A stretch of 64,000 nucleotides of DNA from Channa striata. Lineage: Eukaryota; Chordata; Actinopteri; Anabantiformes; Channidae. Every line of letters begins with the position of its first letter. Position 1 is the first letter of the stretch. Made by a program: the position numbers and the translations under genes. Of this stretch, positions 1-13,500 are shown piece by piece. Location: contig CM065182.1 of the NCBI GenBank assembly GCA_033026295.1, positions 15,892,715 through 15,956,714 of the forward strand. The letters are read 5' to 3'. Below the pieces are notes generated by a model. That model did no database searches. It saw only the letters and a program-made list of their open reading frames with translations, and had not been told where the DNA came from.

Positions 1-1515
1 CGCAGAACTGAACAAAATCCATTCCAAACACCAAAACCAGTGTGTGAGTAAAAACCCCTGCACTATTATTGATTTACCACTAATGAGAATCAAGTCATAC
101 CCTCTGTTATTTTATCCTCCCTGAGATGGTTTTTCTCTTTGCTTAAGAGACAGCAAGTTAATGTTTTGCACCGCTCTTTCCATAATGCATTTAATAAATT
201 ACAGACTTAATAAAATGTTGATGATGCATTAAAGAACCATTCAGTACAGTCCAGGATTATGGTTAGGGTGGTTTGATTTGTTTTTTCTGCACAACACATT
301 TATTAGACAATGTAGGAATGAATTTCTTTGCTCAGTTTATGAAAATGTAATGCAAGAAATTGCTCTAATGTCATGTTGTGAGAGTTTGGGGCTTGGCTGC
401 CAGAGAGTAATGTAGACTTGTTGTCTACAGGATTACCCAGGAAAATTAGTGTGGCATCAGCATATGGACAACATGCAGATAAACAGATAAAATGTAATGT
501 ATGGACGACACAGTACAGTAATCCTTGTTGCCTCCCTTGGTTTAGTGCTTCAGCCTCACCGAGTTCTCCCTCTCTGTCCATCTTTCTCTCTCTGTCCCAC
601 TGAGCGCTTCATTGACGCACCGAGGACTTCTTTCAGCGTGTCTTCGGGTCTGTGGCTCTTTTTAAGCAGTCTGCATCCCCAGCGAGTGTGGCCTGACAGA
701 GGACGTTTTCAAACTGGTCCCGACATTGATGAAACGCCTCCGGTAGAGTCCAGGGGCTACAGTTAAACACACAGTGGTGAGAGTGTTGACTGAGAACATG
801 AGTCTATGTGTGTGTCTCTGTGTTTATGAGTAAGTAGTTTTCTGAAAGTCAAACAACGAACAGAGGCCTACTTGACACATGAAACTTTGAATGTCCATAA
901 ATGTTTAGTTTCTCCATGGCTGCTCATTTCAGTTTGATCATTTGTACACATGTTCAAAACATCAGTCAGTTATCGGTGCATTACAATAAGTTGAAAGCCA
1001 TTAGTTTGCAGTGAGGATTCAAAATCACCAATTTCACACCAGATAATTATTTTTTAATTAATTTTCAAAGGGTGGTGAATTGTGTAGTATTATGAATATA
1101 TACCATACTGAGTAATATGGTGGAAGAACTACTGAGTAGATACACACACATACTTAATTCACGTTAAGTTTACCATGTAATTATTGTTGATTAAAGTTAC
1201 TTTAAACAGTGCACTGCTTAAACGCAGGTATTTACAGTAATAGATCCACTTTTGTGCATTTACTGTAAATGCACAAAAGTGCATTGTAAGGATTAAAGGA
1301 AGAATGTAGAGGAAGAGGGAGGGAAAGTAAAAGAAAAAGAAAAGGTGGAGAGGAGGACTTGTGGATGGGTGGATGAAGAAAAGGAGGAGGTGGTTTACTG
1401 TAACAGGTCTCATTAAGAGCTCAGGAAGAACATGAGGCACAGGAAGTCAGGCACTCAGTGTCCTGCTCTGCCCTGCTGCATGCCTTTTACTACTCTGTTA
1501 TGGTCTGCTCTGTCT

Positions 1516-1517
<2 letters not shown>
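1..1517. other. No gene seen; AT-rich non-coding DNA
   Basis: Only short unconvincing reading frames. It contains a 35-nt palindrome (1247-1281) and a purine-rich patch near 1,300-1,395. Confidence 0.6.
1247..1281. repeat. 35-nt perfect palindrome
   Basis: Arms of 17 nt (CACTTTTGTGCATTTAC and its exact reverse complement) flank a single T. This could be a relic of a small foldback element. Confidence 0.85.
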
Positions 1518-1550
<33 letters not shown>

Positions 1551-1562
1551 TGTGTGTGTGTG
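1518..1562. repeat. (GT)n microsatellite
   Basis: A GT run with one interruption. A second GT run follows at 1625-1652. Confidence 0.95.
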
Positions 1563-2245
1563 CGCAAATGATTTGAAGGAATACGTTATATAAAAACAGA
1601 GACTGCCAGTGAGACATTTGGTTAGTGTGTGTCTGTGTGTGTGTGTGTGTGTACAGATAACGACAGAGTGTGTGTTTTGTTGGGGGGAGAGAAGAATGAA
1701 TGTGTGTATTAGATGTACACACACGCAAACATTCATGCACATATGTACATACTAAGTCCAGAGACATAGTTTCCTGGTTGTGGAAGTGAATGTGACTATT
1801 ACTGAGGTATTAATGTCTCCAGATTGCAGGCCTGTTCCTGCCCCCGCATCCGCCGGCACTCCTCCGTCCACAACTGTGAAATTGGGACCATGTGTTGCTG
1901 CTGCACTCCACCACCACTCCCTCTTCTCCATCTCCTTCAGTTGACCAAAAGCAGCCTTCCTCTTCCTCTCCCCCACACAGTAGCACTTCATCTCCACCTT
2001 CTTCTCCAAAACACGTCCCTTCTTCATGAATATTTAAGCTGGTTTGCAGCAATTGTTGTCTGACCACATCTGAAGGCCAGTTGTGTTTGGATGGCACCAC
2101 TCACTCACAGGACACAACCGCGTTATTAGAGGCTGCTACGTTCTACACTTTTAATGCACTTTTAATACATGAATTATAAAAGTTTCGATAACTGTCCATA
2201 AACTGTGGACTGTAGTGTAGGTGTATGAAGAATAAAAGAGTAATG

Positions 2246-2720
2246 TCATGATCTGGCCCTTTAGCTTCACTTCCTGTTTCTGACTTTTATTTTGTAGCTC
2301 ACTTCTCCAGTTCCTGTTCCAGAACCTCTCATCACCGGTCGTGACTGATTTCACCTGTTCCCCTGCCCGTTTTACCTCAGCTGTCCCCTCAGTCCTCTGT
2401 CAGATCCTCATGTTCATCCCCTAAAGACATACAACCTCCTGACCATGTTAGAACTTTGGACCACAGTAATTTGCTCTCGGTTGCCTCCTCGTTCTTGGTC
2501 TGCGGTTTGGTTGTAGCACTTTAGGGTCATTCTGTTGTAAGCTCTGCCTGGTTATTATTGTCTGCCTGCTTCCATGTTATTCCATTTTCTACTTTTAGTT
2601 TACGAGTTTGATCTTCATCTCTCTGTTTGTGTTTGCGTTTTCTCTTAGAACCGGGTTCTTAGTTCACCCCCATCGATTCACTGTCAGTTTGTCCCCTGTT
2701 TTGTACTTTGCTTTGTGCAA
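2246..2720. repeat. Possible interspersed repeat, T/C-rich
   Basis: It begins GTCATGATCTGG and continues as T/C-rich text with phrases such as TTCACCTGTTCCCC. This style is common in dispersed fish elements. No coding capacity. Family not identified. Confidence 0.35.
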
Positions 2721-3688
2721 ACCGAGCGTCTTGAAAAAACAAGTAAACTGGAATATGAATTGTATTTCTACTTACAAAAGCCTATGAGTGTAGTACACAT
2801 ACAAGTTAGTGTACACAATTAAAAAAACAGTCTACAGTTCTTAAAAATGTAACCCAATATGGAGAACTCAGAATTATTAATTCAAACAAAGTCACTTCAA
2901 GTTGATGGTACTGTGTGATGTCTTTCAAATAACCTACTTATTTAAGTTGGGCCAACTAATGTAACATTTCCCACAATTTTAAATGAGTTGTCGTTACTTG
3001 AACAGCAGTCGGATTCACTTGTTAAAACCATGCAAACTTAAAAAATTCAAGTAATGGTTACTTATATACCAAACTTCTGTCATGCATGAGTTTCAACTTT
3101 AGTCACATCATCTTATATCATGATTTGCTTACCACGCCCCTCCCTGCCAAATTAATGAATGTGCCTTATTATTGCAACAACACTTCCGCAATATAACGCT
3201 ATCATATACTACGCTGCAGATAGATAGACCCCCACCTTCCCAATCATTCCATTTACAAATTCTTATTTTGTCAATTAACTTTTATTATCTAGTGTTCAGT
3301 TCAATCCCACCATTGTACTTCACAAATGAGAAATACATTTTACTTGCAGCCTCTCTTCGTCCTTAGGAAGTATCAGCAGAGGATTTGCAAAGAGCAAAAA
3401 CAGGTCAACAGTTAATTGCACTAGTTCTATGACTCGTACCAGGATGCTTTGACCTTATTAATATTTACCTGTATGACCCTGTTAATAGCTGCCAACCAGA
3501 CTAAGCATATTTTTGTAAATTACTGCCTCCCACTGATTAAGTAGTGCCATTGCCTCATTTTTTGTTACTGGTCTTGGTTGTGTGTCCCTCAAAACCAATG
3601 AGTAAAGAGTTTTTTTTTCAATTACCTCCAACTTGATTTAAAAACCTGTGAGAAATGCATAACTGCAAAGTCAAAGTTAGAGTTATTA
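2721..3688. other. No gene seen; AT-rich DNA
   Basis: No supported coding frame, RNA or clear repeat. Confidence 0.55.
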
Positions 3689-4290
3689 TTGAAGTTTACA
3701 GTGTTTAGTGCCATGCTGGTTCTCGTTTTTCCCTCCATCTGTGTTTTCCACTTTCCTTCACCCTTATCAGTTCTTAGTTACCTTAGTTACCTTAGTTGGG
3801 ATTTTAGTTTGTTTTGTTTTGGTCCCGCCTTGAATTTAATGTGTTCCTGTACTGTATTTTTGTTTCGCTTCTATTATTATCTTAGCAAACCTAGTCGGCC
3901 CCAGCCCTCCATTCTGGAGTGATTTTTAGTTTTCCCGTAGCCACCCTGTGTTCCTATGTATTGCCGTCATGTCTCACACGTCCCTCATTTGTTTGTTGGG
4001 TTTTGTGTAAGTTCTGACCTTATCCTGAGTCATTATGTTCCCTGAGTTCTGGTTATGGCTTTTACTTCTGTGGATATTTTCTTTCTTTGCATACTTTCCC
4101 ATTTATGTTCTAAAACTAGTCTTGAGTTTATTTCTTGAGTATTGTCCAGTTGCCCTTGTTGTAGCTGTGTCAGTCTCCTACTTCCGTCGGGAGTGAGTTT
4201 TTTGTTTTAGTTTTTTTTTTATATTCGTCTGTACTCCTCTAGTTTGCAATAAAAGTCTCATATTTCCTCACATTCACTCTCACTGTTAAT
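3689..4290. repeat. Possible interspersed repeat, T-rich, ending near AATAAA
   Basis: Strongly T-biased, similar in style to 2246-2720, with a CTTAGTTAC tandem near 3,775-3,797 and GCAATAAAAGTC near its end. No intact frame. Assignment is by style only. Confidence 0.35.
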
Positions 4291-4717
4291 TTCCGTTCTA
4301 TTTTCCAACATACACACACACACACGAACCTTACAAGTGAGAGACTCATCCATCATCCTACTTACTTTATCACCTCCACATATCTGACCAGTGTCTGTGT
4401 GAAACGGGCATCATTGTTTCATTTCCCATTAATATTAAATGTTGTATTAACAGACTTTATTCACCCTTTCTGCACTGAAATATGAGACTTTAAAGGATTC
4501 CTTCACTGATGTTGAACCCGCTTCTTTCGGATCTAGTTTGGATGGTGCATGTACATAAATGCCATTAAACTTGCTTATGATTTCTCTATATCAAAATATC
4601 TCTTCACATAACATAACTCGGAGGAACCTTGAGTTCAGATTATTTCTTCTCATTGTTCACACTATGTGCTCTTCCAGACCATCTCTAGATGAAACCATCT
4701 GAGCTCCTAATGATGAC

Positions 4718-4753
4718 AAAACTCCTCCATGTGATGTCATCTGGAGGAGTTTT
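4718..4753. repeat. Stem-loop with 12-bp perfect arms
   Basis: AAAACTCCTCCA and its reverse complement are separated by 12 nt. The T run after the right arm resembles a terminator, but that has no such meaning in a vertebrate. Confidence 0.8.
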
Positions 4754-6190
4754 TTAGCTAGAAGCATAGAAGTATGGGGAAGTTTAAAAGCATTAATGTA
4801 CTTTTATACTCTAAAGTAAAGCCATAGAAAGCAAGTTGAACGTTAGTAAAGTTGCCCTTTAATGTTTCTACCCTGTGGATTAATCAATTGCTCTGACTGT
4901 GAGTTTGGAAACCCTGGTCAGTTCTGCAGTGCATTTTATGCAAACCACATCCTCCACAATGTTGACAACAAGAGAAAGAGGCAGTGATGATTTGTGCAAT
5001 TCTTTTATGAATGGAAAATATGAGGAAAACAGAAATCTGTGAGCATGTAGATTTATGACTGTGCAGACCACAACATCTGCAGTAAAGTTCTGATTTAACA
5101 CTCCAGCTTTAGCCACAACATGAAATGACAAAAAAAACAAAACCAAAAAAACGGAATTACTATAGAACTGCTCAACGCAACCACCAGCACAGTCACTGAT
5201 CGTTCAGCCAATTAATCCAGTGTCAAGACCCCGTCTCAAACTGCAGGTTAATCAGCAACCGATTGGTACAAGTTCACCCACATAAAGTCAGGGTTAATCT
5301 GTACAGCTCTATCCTGTTTTAGAATTACTTGGTTTGGGGGATACTGAAGCTTTCAATTTCTCGATGGCAAAGAGAGAAGAACACACGCAAGTTATGTTTA
5401 AATAGAGCAGCTGAGAAATTCAAAGGAAGGGAAAGAGAAAGTAGGAGGAATGAGGTTTGGTTCGCTGTGTGTGTTTGCATGTTCAGGGGTTGCGGAGGTG
5501 GGGAGGTCACATTTTGCCAGGATACGAGGGTCAAGTTTATTTTTCCTGTCAGGAGTGATGCTGACAGAACAGGAGGAGAGGGTGATGTGATGAATGTCCG
5601 GGTAAAGTATGAAGAAATCAATGTGCTGTGAGGCTTTTAAAACTGTGTGAACTTTCCAATGATGTGAGAAAAGTTGCTTAGCGTAATGGCGTTCTGTGTG
5701 AAATGGTTTACTGAAACACAAACTGGTGATGACCGAGAGGAATAATTTTGGTAAGTGCATCAGTGAGCCTGTTTAAATAAAGGTTTTGCCATACACCCAC
5801 AGTTATGTTATCTGAAATCCCCCTCAGGCGTGTTTCCTGCATTCGGTAATTTGACTCATCATTTTTCGTACGTCCTTTTGGCCACAGCTTTTCACAGCAC
5901 ATATTTTAACATATCTCAGGAGAGAAAACACAAGAGTACATTAAAATTAAAAATGGCCTCCCAGGATGGTAGAATAGATTGGGAGAATTCTTACTCTTAT
6001 TAGGAAGGTTTTTGCTTTTACCATTATGGCAATTTTCAGGTAATAAAAAAAATGTCAGAGCTAAGTAATTTCTCAAAGATGAAATTCACACTGAGCTGGT
6101 TCCACACACCTCTGACAAAAGCTGGAACTGAAGACTTAGCAGTACAGACACCCGCTCGCTCCCACACACTCAGACTTATCACGACTGCTT
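4754..6190. other. No gene seen
   Basis: Reading frames of about 100 codons near 5,330-5,760 have no recognisable protein character and overlap on both strands. Confidence 0.55.
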
Positions 6191-6221
6191 TACACACACA
6201 CACACACACACACGCACACAC

Positions 6222-6296
<75 letters not shown>

Positions 6297-6300
6297 TGTG
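6191..6300. repeat. (CA)n microsatellite, about 110 nt
   Basis: Nearly pure CA with two CG interruptions, ending in CACGTGTGTG. A shorter CA run is at 6407-6428. Confidence 0.97.
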
Positions 6301-6428
6301 GGACAGAACGGAGGTATCTTATTAGTGTCAGGATGGACTGAAGAACCTCAACTCTCACCCCAGGTTCATCCTCAGGGGTCACGGCATAACATCCTACAGG
6401 AAGTGAACACACACACACACACACACAC

Positions 6429-7267
6429 CTTTTCCCCTTTGTCTTCTTCCTCTTCATTTTCATTCCATACTCAAATTTCATAGCCTAACAAAACATTGTG
6501 TAAAAAGGGTGATTTGTTTGTCGCTTAACTTTAATGAGCAGTTATTCATCCAGCTGCTGGGTTAGAAACTTATGGGAATTAAAGACACCGGCTAAATAAA
6601 TGTGATAAAATATATCAGTTATATGGCTTTTCTTGACCTTTCAAATAATTTTGGACAGAATGCTTTTACTACTACATCAAGAAGCCCAGTGTCATTCCAA
6701 GAGTCTTTGAATAAATAGGTCAACAAAATACTGGACTTTTCCACAAGAAACCAACTTTTCATTTCTTAATTTCTAATGACAGTCCATGTTATTTCTTTCA
6801 TAACCACCAAAGTTATTCTACAGTCCCATATTTCATATACATTGGGTTCATAAAGCAGCACAGTGTGTCAGCCACCTGTTTTCACTCTAATATGAGCATT
6901 TTTGTCAAACTATTTTGGTCCAGACTAGTAGAACCACCATGAATATATTTTTTGGTTTGATCTAAATATAGGTTACATTTATTTCTCTTTCAAATATGTT
7001 TTTATGTTTTCGAAAAAAGTCAAACCAGGACCTTTTTTAGCATTTTTGCCGAGAATAAGACGGATGTTCTGACCTACCAGCACAGTAACATTTATTTTAT
7101 TATCAACGGCCTTTATTGACACAGAGCAAAACCTTGGAATTATTTCTGGCCATTTGGAAAGGCCTTGGGGCACGAAACATTGTTTGTTTTATGCAGACTC
7201 CATTTCCACCTGAAAGGAAGAAGATGAAGCCAGACTGATAAGGATTAAATTGATGTATGTTTGTGTA
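6429..7267. other. No gene seen; AT-rich DNA
   Basis: No supported feature. Confidence 0.55.
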
Positions 7268-7292
7268 TGTGTGTGTGTGTGTGTGTGTGTGA

Positions 7293-7332
<40 letters not shown>
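7268..7332. repeat. Compound (GT)n(GA)n microsatellite
   Basis: The GT run passes directly into a GA run. A further GT run is at 7511-7552. Confidence 0.95.
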
Positions 7333-7335
<3 letters not shown>

Positions 7336-7552
7336 AGGCATCTATAACGCAGCACAAAACAACATCCCTGAAGCTGTTCCTGTAATCTCTGAGCTGCCCT
7401 CCCTCTCAATCACTCTTCTCTCTTTTCTTACTCGGTCACTCTTTTCTCCCTCCAGGAGCCACATCAAAGAGCAGAGTGCTGTTATCAGGGCTCAGAACTC
7501 TGTCTGTGTATGTGAGTGTGTGTGTGTGAGTGTGTGTGTGTGTGTGTGTGTT

Positions 7553-10500
7553 GGACATACCACAGCTTATCTCTGCGAGACCTTCTCCCGGTTTATCTCT
7601 CACAATGCTTGCTGAGATTTATCAATGGAAATGAGAGTGGAACAAGACTCATCTAAAACATCTCACAGGTTATTTGGTTTCATGTCCAGATGTTTGTGGC
7701 AGATCCAGTGGCCAAATTGTTTCAGTAATCAAACTTTCCAAGAGAACAAATGGTTGTTGTTTATATTCCTTATCACCAGAGATATGTTGGCTTTGTCATT
7801 CATACTAAGAGAAATCTATTACAGAGACAGTCCAGTATCTTCACACTGTCCCAACTTTTAAATAAATTGTGTATTTTGAGTCAAAGGCCTTCATACATAA
7901 TGTTATTCTTATCCAATCTCCCTCCCCTCATCCTTCACACTCTATCACGAAGGTGCCCACTCAAAGGCCGACGTGGCTGATTGCTGGGAGTCGGCTCTGA
8001 AGCTCACATCACAGGAACACATGCCTTTTTTGATAAGCAGGCCTGTTCTAGCAGCTGCAGACAATCACTGACCACAGGCAGAGCTGATAGCAGCCTGCTG
8101 CTGGGGCACAACTTAAAATAACGAGAGGCCGCAATGAGCACCACAAACACAGAGCAAGCACACAAACACGTCACCATCTCAGCGCGGTTTCATGCACAAT
8201 GTCAAAGTGCCGTTTCAACTTATTAATAATCATATTGAGTATATGTAGTACAAGTACATTTACTGTATATGTACACGTTTACCAAAGTAATACAAAAGGA
8301 AGACCTGCTTGTTTCATTACATTTCATTCATTACTGAGATCTCTGGTGCAGAGAAATTAGTTATGGATATACACACACCAACATGCAAATAAGGAGCAGT
8401 GTAAAGCGCTTTGAGTACCGACAGGTAGAAACTGGCTCTGTATTCTCCTTAAGTGACAGATTTTCTGGCTGAATACACCCGAATTCCTCCGGCATAAACC
8501 TTTGTTTGCGTCATTTGTCCTACGCTCTATGTCCTAAGCATAGAAGCATATGAAAGATGCCAGCAGGTTTGTGCTGAATTGGCACCAAAATGACACCTGG
8601 TGTCTCTTCCACTTGTAAATGCTTAAAGCTGGATTAAAGCTGTGCAAACATAATAAATTGTTTGGGTTTGGACACAAACACTCATAAAGATTTACTCACT
8701 AATTAGGAAAAATGTCTTTATCTTATGCATGTTTAGATATGTAATATCTTTGTGGTCACAATCTCCATTTTCCCGTAAAAAAAAGTTCTCTGCTGCGGTC
8801 AGCGCAGCCCCCGACGTCACCCAAATGTTAGAGACCGAGTTGACCCTGGAAATGTCACCAACCAGATGTTGTGTTATTGCAGCAGTCTCTTGCACAGGCC
8901 TTATTTAAGTCAAACCAAAAACTTCATTTCCAACTCATTTCCATAACTTCATGCACTGTTTTGTTTGTTTCTCGGTACAAAACAACACGAAACATGATGG
9001 CTTTAGTCATCTGTAACTGGGACATTAATATGTGACATCATTTATGGAAACAGTTCCTGAAACAATAACTGCTGTTGTTATTGAGATGGTGTAATACCTG
9101 ACCCAGGTCGGTGTTTTTCTACACACTGGATTAGATCTTTCCAACAGGTAAAAGATTTCTTTTCATAAACAGATAACCTTTGTTACCAGTGAAAACACTC
9201 AGCACAACAGTTTGATTAAACTGGTAAATCAGCTTTGCCACAAATCGCTTTAAAATAGAAAGACTTCAGCATAATTTCCACTAGCCCCTGTTTGTTTTCT
9301 CTCGGTGCTTTTCTGTCTTCTGCTTCCTATTTGTCTCACTTCGTTATGTTCTCCAGCTTCTGTCATTTAGTCCCAGTTGATGAATATCTGGATTCAGGTA
9401 TTTACTCCTTTAGCCTCATCTTCTTCTTTACTGTTGATGATCCCTCTAAATTCTACAATTAACACACAATTGCATCTATTAACAAAATACAATGTTTTTT
9501 CCTCATTTTGTGCCAGTTTGGGCATTTTGATGTGTCAATGATCATTTCTGCAGATGGAGTCTAGGGCTGTACTATGCTGAGAATGTACCATGTTGTAGAA
9601 GTGCACACTTCACAAGAGCTTCTTAGTTTGTAAAAAAAACTTAAATCTACTGGTTCAGACTTCACTTGACTTACATTCAAGTGAAATACTTCATTGGTTG
9701 TTAAGGTGGGCTGGAGGCGGGATTAGTTCTCCACACATGGTTCCATTCATATAACAATTGGGGATGTCTACAATGTGGAAGTAAAAATACAAAAAACAAA
9801 GTTATTGAATAAAACAGAGCATACAGTGCATGAGATGAGCATCCAGTTTGTGGCACAGACAGTTTGTGTGGACACACTGACAAAATTATTGGGCTGCACA
9901 CAACCAGAATTTGCGGAATTTCCCCCAGTCCTTGCGGATTCCTGATAAACGAAGATTCAGTCATTGTTGTCTCCACATCTTAATTGGAGCAAAACTAACC
10001 TAAGCAATCGCATTGAAGCCGATGTTAGGTATAATGTATTTAATAAAAACAAAATGTGTTTGTTCTGGACCTTTTTGACAATATGGGTCCACAAGGTTTG
10101 TGATGGTCATCCATCCATGCTGTCTGTTCAGAGATTATTTTTTGCAAAGAGGTTCTGCAGTGACATCACCCGTAATCACCAGCAGCAGCTACGAGGTGCA
10201 GCGTTGTTTATCACTGGTGCTTATCATTCTCTTTGTCAGGACTGCAGACACTGAGAGGATAAATGCCATAAAAGTCTGAAATTCAGGCTACCTCGAGCCT
10301 TACAGGGGATACCACAGATCTGCCTTAGGGGTCTGCAGGTCGACGTAAAGTAGTCAAACTTTTTCACTGTTCACTGTCCATCTGTAGTTGGAAGATTGAC
10401 CTTTTAGTTTGCTTACTTTTTGAAATTATGACAAGAACCTACTTGATTATTTTATCAACCCTGATCCATGACATGCAATGCTGATATAAAATATGTTGAG

Positions 10501-13500
10501 CAGGTGGAGGTGGGGGCATAGCTAAGGGACGGTTCAGAGTTACCTGAGCCAACTCCAACTATAAGCTTTATATGGCTCTGCCTCCCAATCTACTTTTAGA
10601 AATTCTGGGAATGAGACAGAGGAGCCTTCATATTAGCTAGTTTTAGAGCAAGCAAACGTCAGAGAGCCTCAGAGGGCCTCTCATGTAGCTGTTGACCCTT
10701 TCATTACACGAGGTTAATACTTTTTGCATCCACTGTTTAATATGTGATGAAAGTTTGTCACCACTCCGGTCTGTGAAAGTTGAGGTGAACTCCATACAGA
10801 CGACCACTGAAGCCAAAAAGTGTCTGTATGTTCCGTCTGCAGTGCCAGTGTAACAGCTGCACATGTGGCAGACTAGTAAACTAGATACTTGTCTTATACT
10901 GTATATGAAATAAATGCTGATTCCTGTTTTATTTAATTTTCTTTTCTTTTTGTCGTTCTGTTAAATACACACTGCTTCTCATTGTTGCTAACATATTTTG
11001 TAGAGTGCATGTGTAGAATGTGTAGATGTATGAACTGTAAACTAGTATAATGACACATGTGGGCTCATCCATAGTGCAAAAGGGCAAATGTAAACTGCGA
11101 GTTTCAAACGCCCCAGGTTTGGCCTCAAAGCATAAATGAAGCAGTCCCTCCAGAGATTAGTGACACTCTGATTGCAACATAAAAAGCAAATCCGACTGAA
11201 CCCCATTAACTTCGCTTGGCCAGATTTTGTTCAGTTACCACAACTTTTCTGAAAATTTGACCGATACCGTCCCTGAATACTTTAGACCCAAGCATCTGAT
11301 GGGAGCTCGTAATGATCTGTGGTGTTAAAGTCATATCACAATGACCATTGACAGGTCTGCTTCCGACAAGATATTATGACATTGTGATATTATGATATTA
11401 TGAGACCTCTCTGCCCTCAGGCATTGTAGGCAACAGCAATCAATAAAAAAGAAATCCTAGAGGGACTAATTCAGATGGTATTTTAAAGGTAAAGTTAACT
11501 ACATCTAAACAACAAGGACATTTTTCTTATGTCTGTATGAAGAAAGTTGCTTTGCTCTTGTTGAAAACAGTATTTATGTAATATAGACATACATAAATAG
11601 ATAGACATCTTCAGCCTTTAGAAGAGGGAGCGGAAGATTAAGAGACGGACAGGAAACAGTGTCACGTGTAGAGAAACAGAAGGAGGATGGAGGCAGGAAT
11701 CAGTAGAGCTCAACAAAAATCTTCATCCTGTTGGGGGACAGAACGAGAGAAAATTGTGATGACTTGAGAAACAAATCTGAGAAAAGAGATAAACAAGAAC
11801 AGAGAAGCAAGACAAAATCCAGGAACAAAAAACACATTGTGATCGGAGGTGTCAATCAATGGGAGGAGGAAGAGGGGGAGAAGGAACCGCCTGGGTGGTA
11901 AGATGGGAGGCAGAAAGAGGAAGCAGGACTCAACCAAAGTCTGTCAAGGTCAGTTTGCAGTGAATGGGCCTCTCCACCTGGCTGCTCTTTCACTGAGAGG
12001 ATGCATGCTGCTGGAGGCCTCCATGCTCTGCAAGCAGGAAGTGGCCCGTCTACTCTAAACACAGTCACCGAGACAAAAGTTGACACTCCTATCTTTAATA
12101 TAATTTCACAAAACACCAAGTAATTTATGCCATTTTTTTACACAGAAAAGATAATGTGATTTTAAAGTTTTTATTAAAATATTTGAGAAATGTGAGTGAA
12201 AATAAATACATACATTGTCTAAACATACTGCATACTGGGATGCACAGTGATTGTGTGTATATGCTGCACCAACTTTGAACAGATTTTATTCCTACTGACA
12301 AGAATTTTATTCACTGGCAAGAGACAGTGAATATAAACATATATATCTGTGAGTGTGTGTTTGTGGCGAGTAGAAGGAATTAAACATTTTGGTATTTAAT
12401 TCTACGTGTGTGTGTGAGAGAGAAAGAGAGATACTTCAAACACAAGTTTAGCCGCAGTGTTTTTCACACACATTTGCTGTTGGCTACTGTGCATGAATGA
12501 GTAAACACTTGTGGCAGCCTTCAGGTTGTGTGTTTGCGTATGTTTGTTCATAGCTGAGTTGATTAAAGTGGTTTTAAACAAACCATTGAGTTCAGTTTTA
12601 GATACAAATTTTTATGTGTGTGCACCACACTGTTTCATTACCTACCGTAGGTTTGCAGAGGCCCCAACGTGCACACCTCCCAAATCTCAACAACGCGTCA
12701 TGCGGCAATGTTCGGTCAACCTGAAATGTAACAGTTCAGATTGGTCTAGATGTTGACATTGATTTTATATAATATTTATATATCTTGTTCAACATATGCT
12801 TTTGTTGTTTTTGTTTTGTTTTTTTTTCGGTTTCGAAACGCGTATGTTAAGTTATGTCTTTGTGTTTCCAAAAAAGAAAAATTAAAGGAGGGAAATTCGA
12901 AAATTCTGTTTTTGACTATACTTCACATGGGACACAAATTATTAGGCTAATGAAAATTAAAATAGATTTACAATTTAACATTTGGTCTCTGAAATGACCA
13001 CTCCTGTTATCTCCGACAATATTTATAGATATATTAAACGATAACAAAGGGCGGGACATTGTAGTTCTCCTTGTCAAATACATCACATCAGCTTCCTGCA
13101 GAGTTCATTTTATCCTTGAACTCTGCGTTCGCCTTTACACACGCTGAGTGTTGTGAATGGCAGAACACAGATAATTTACTTTTTGTTCTGGGATTTTTTC
13201 TTCATTTTCAGCTAATTGTGATTTGTTTAAACATGATAATGCCCTCTTGTGGACACGTACGTCTGCAGTGAACGAATCAGAGCATATGTCTGTGTCAAAA
13301 TTTACGTGTATTGGCAGAGAAGCATAAACCAGACTTAAGGCAACCTACAAAAGTAAGATACGACGTGTCTCGGGTCACTACCTGCAAATTCAAAGTAGAC
13401 TCTCTGTCACACAGTAGCTTTGTGTCCCCTAAATTACAGCAGTTGCACTGGTGAGTTATAAAAAACAATGAGAAAAGTATAAAAAATTAAAAATGTTTCA

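Noticed and set aside
6191..6300. A regularly spaced repeat that could suggest a CRISPR array
   Set aside because: It is a simple CA microsatellite in vertebrate DNA.
6036..6483. Open frames of up to 143 codons across the CA repeat
   Set aside because: They translate the dinucleotide repeat (Thr-His or Cys-Val alternation), present on both strands.
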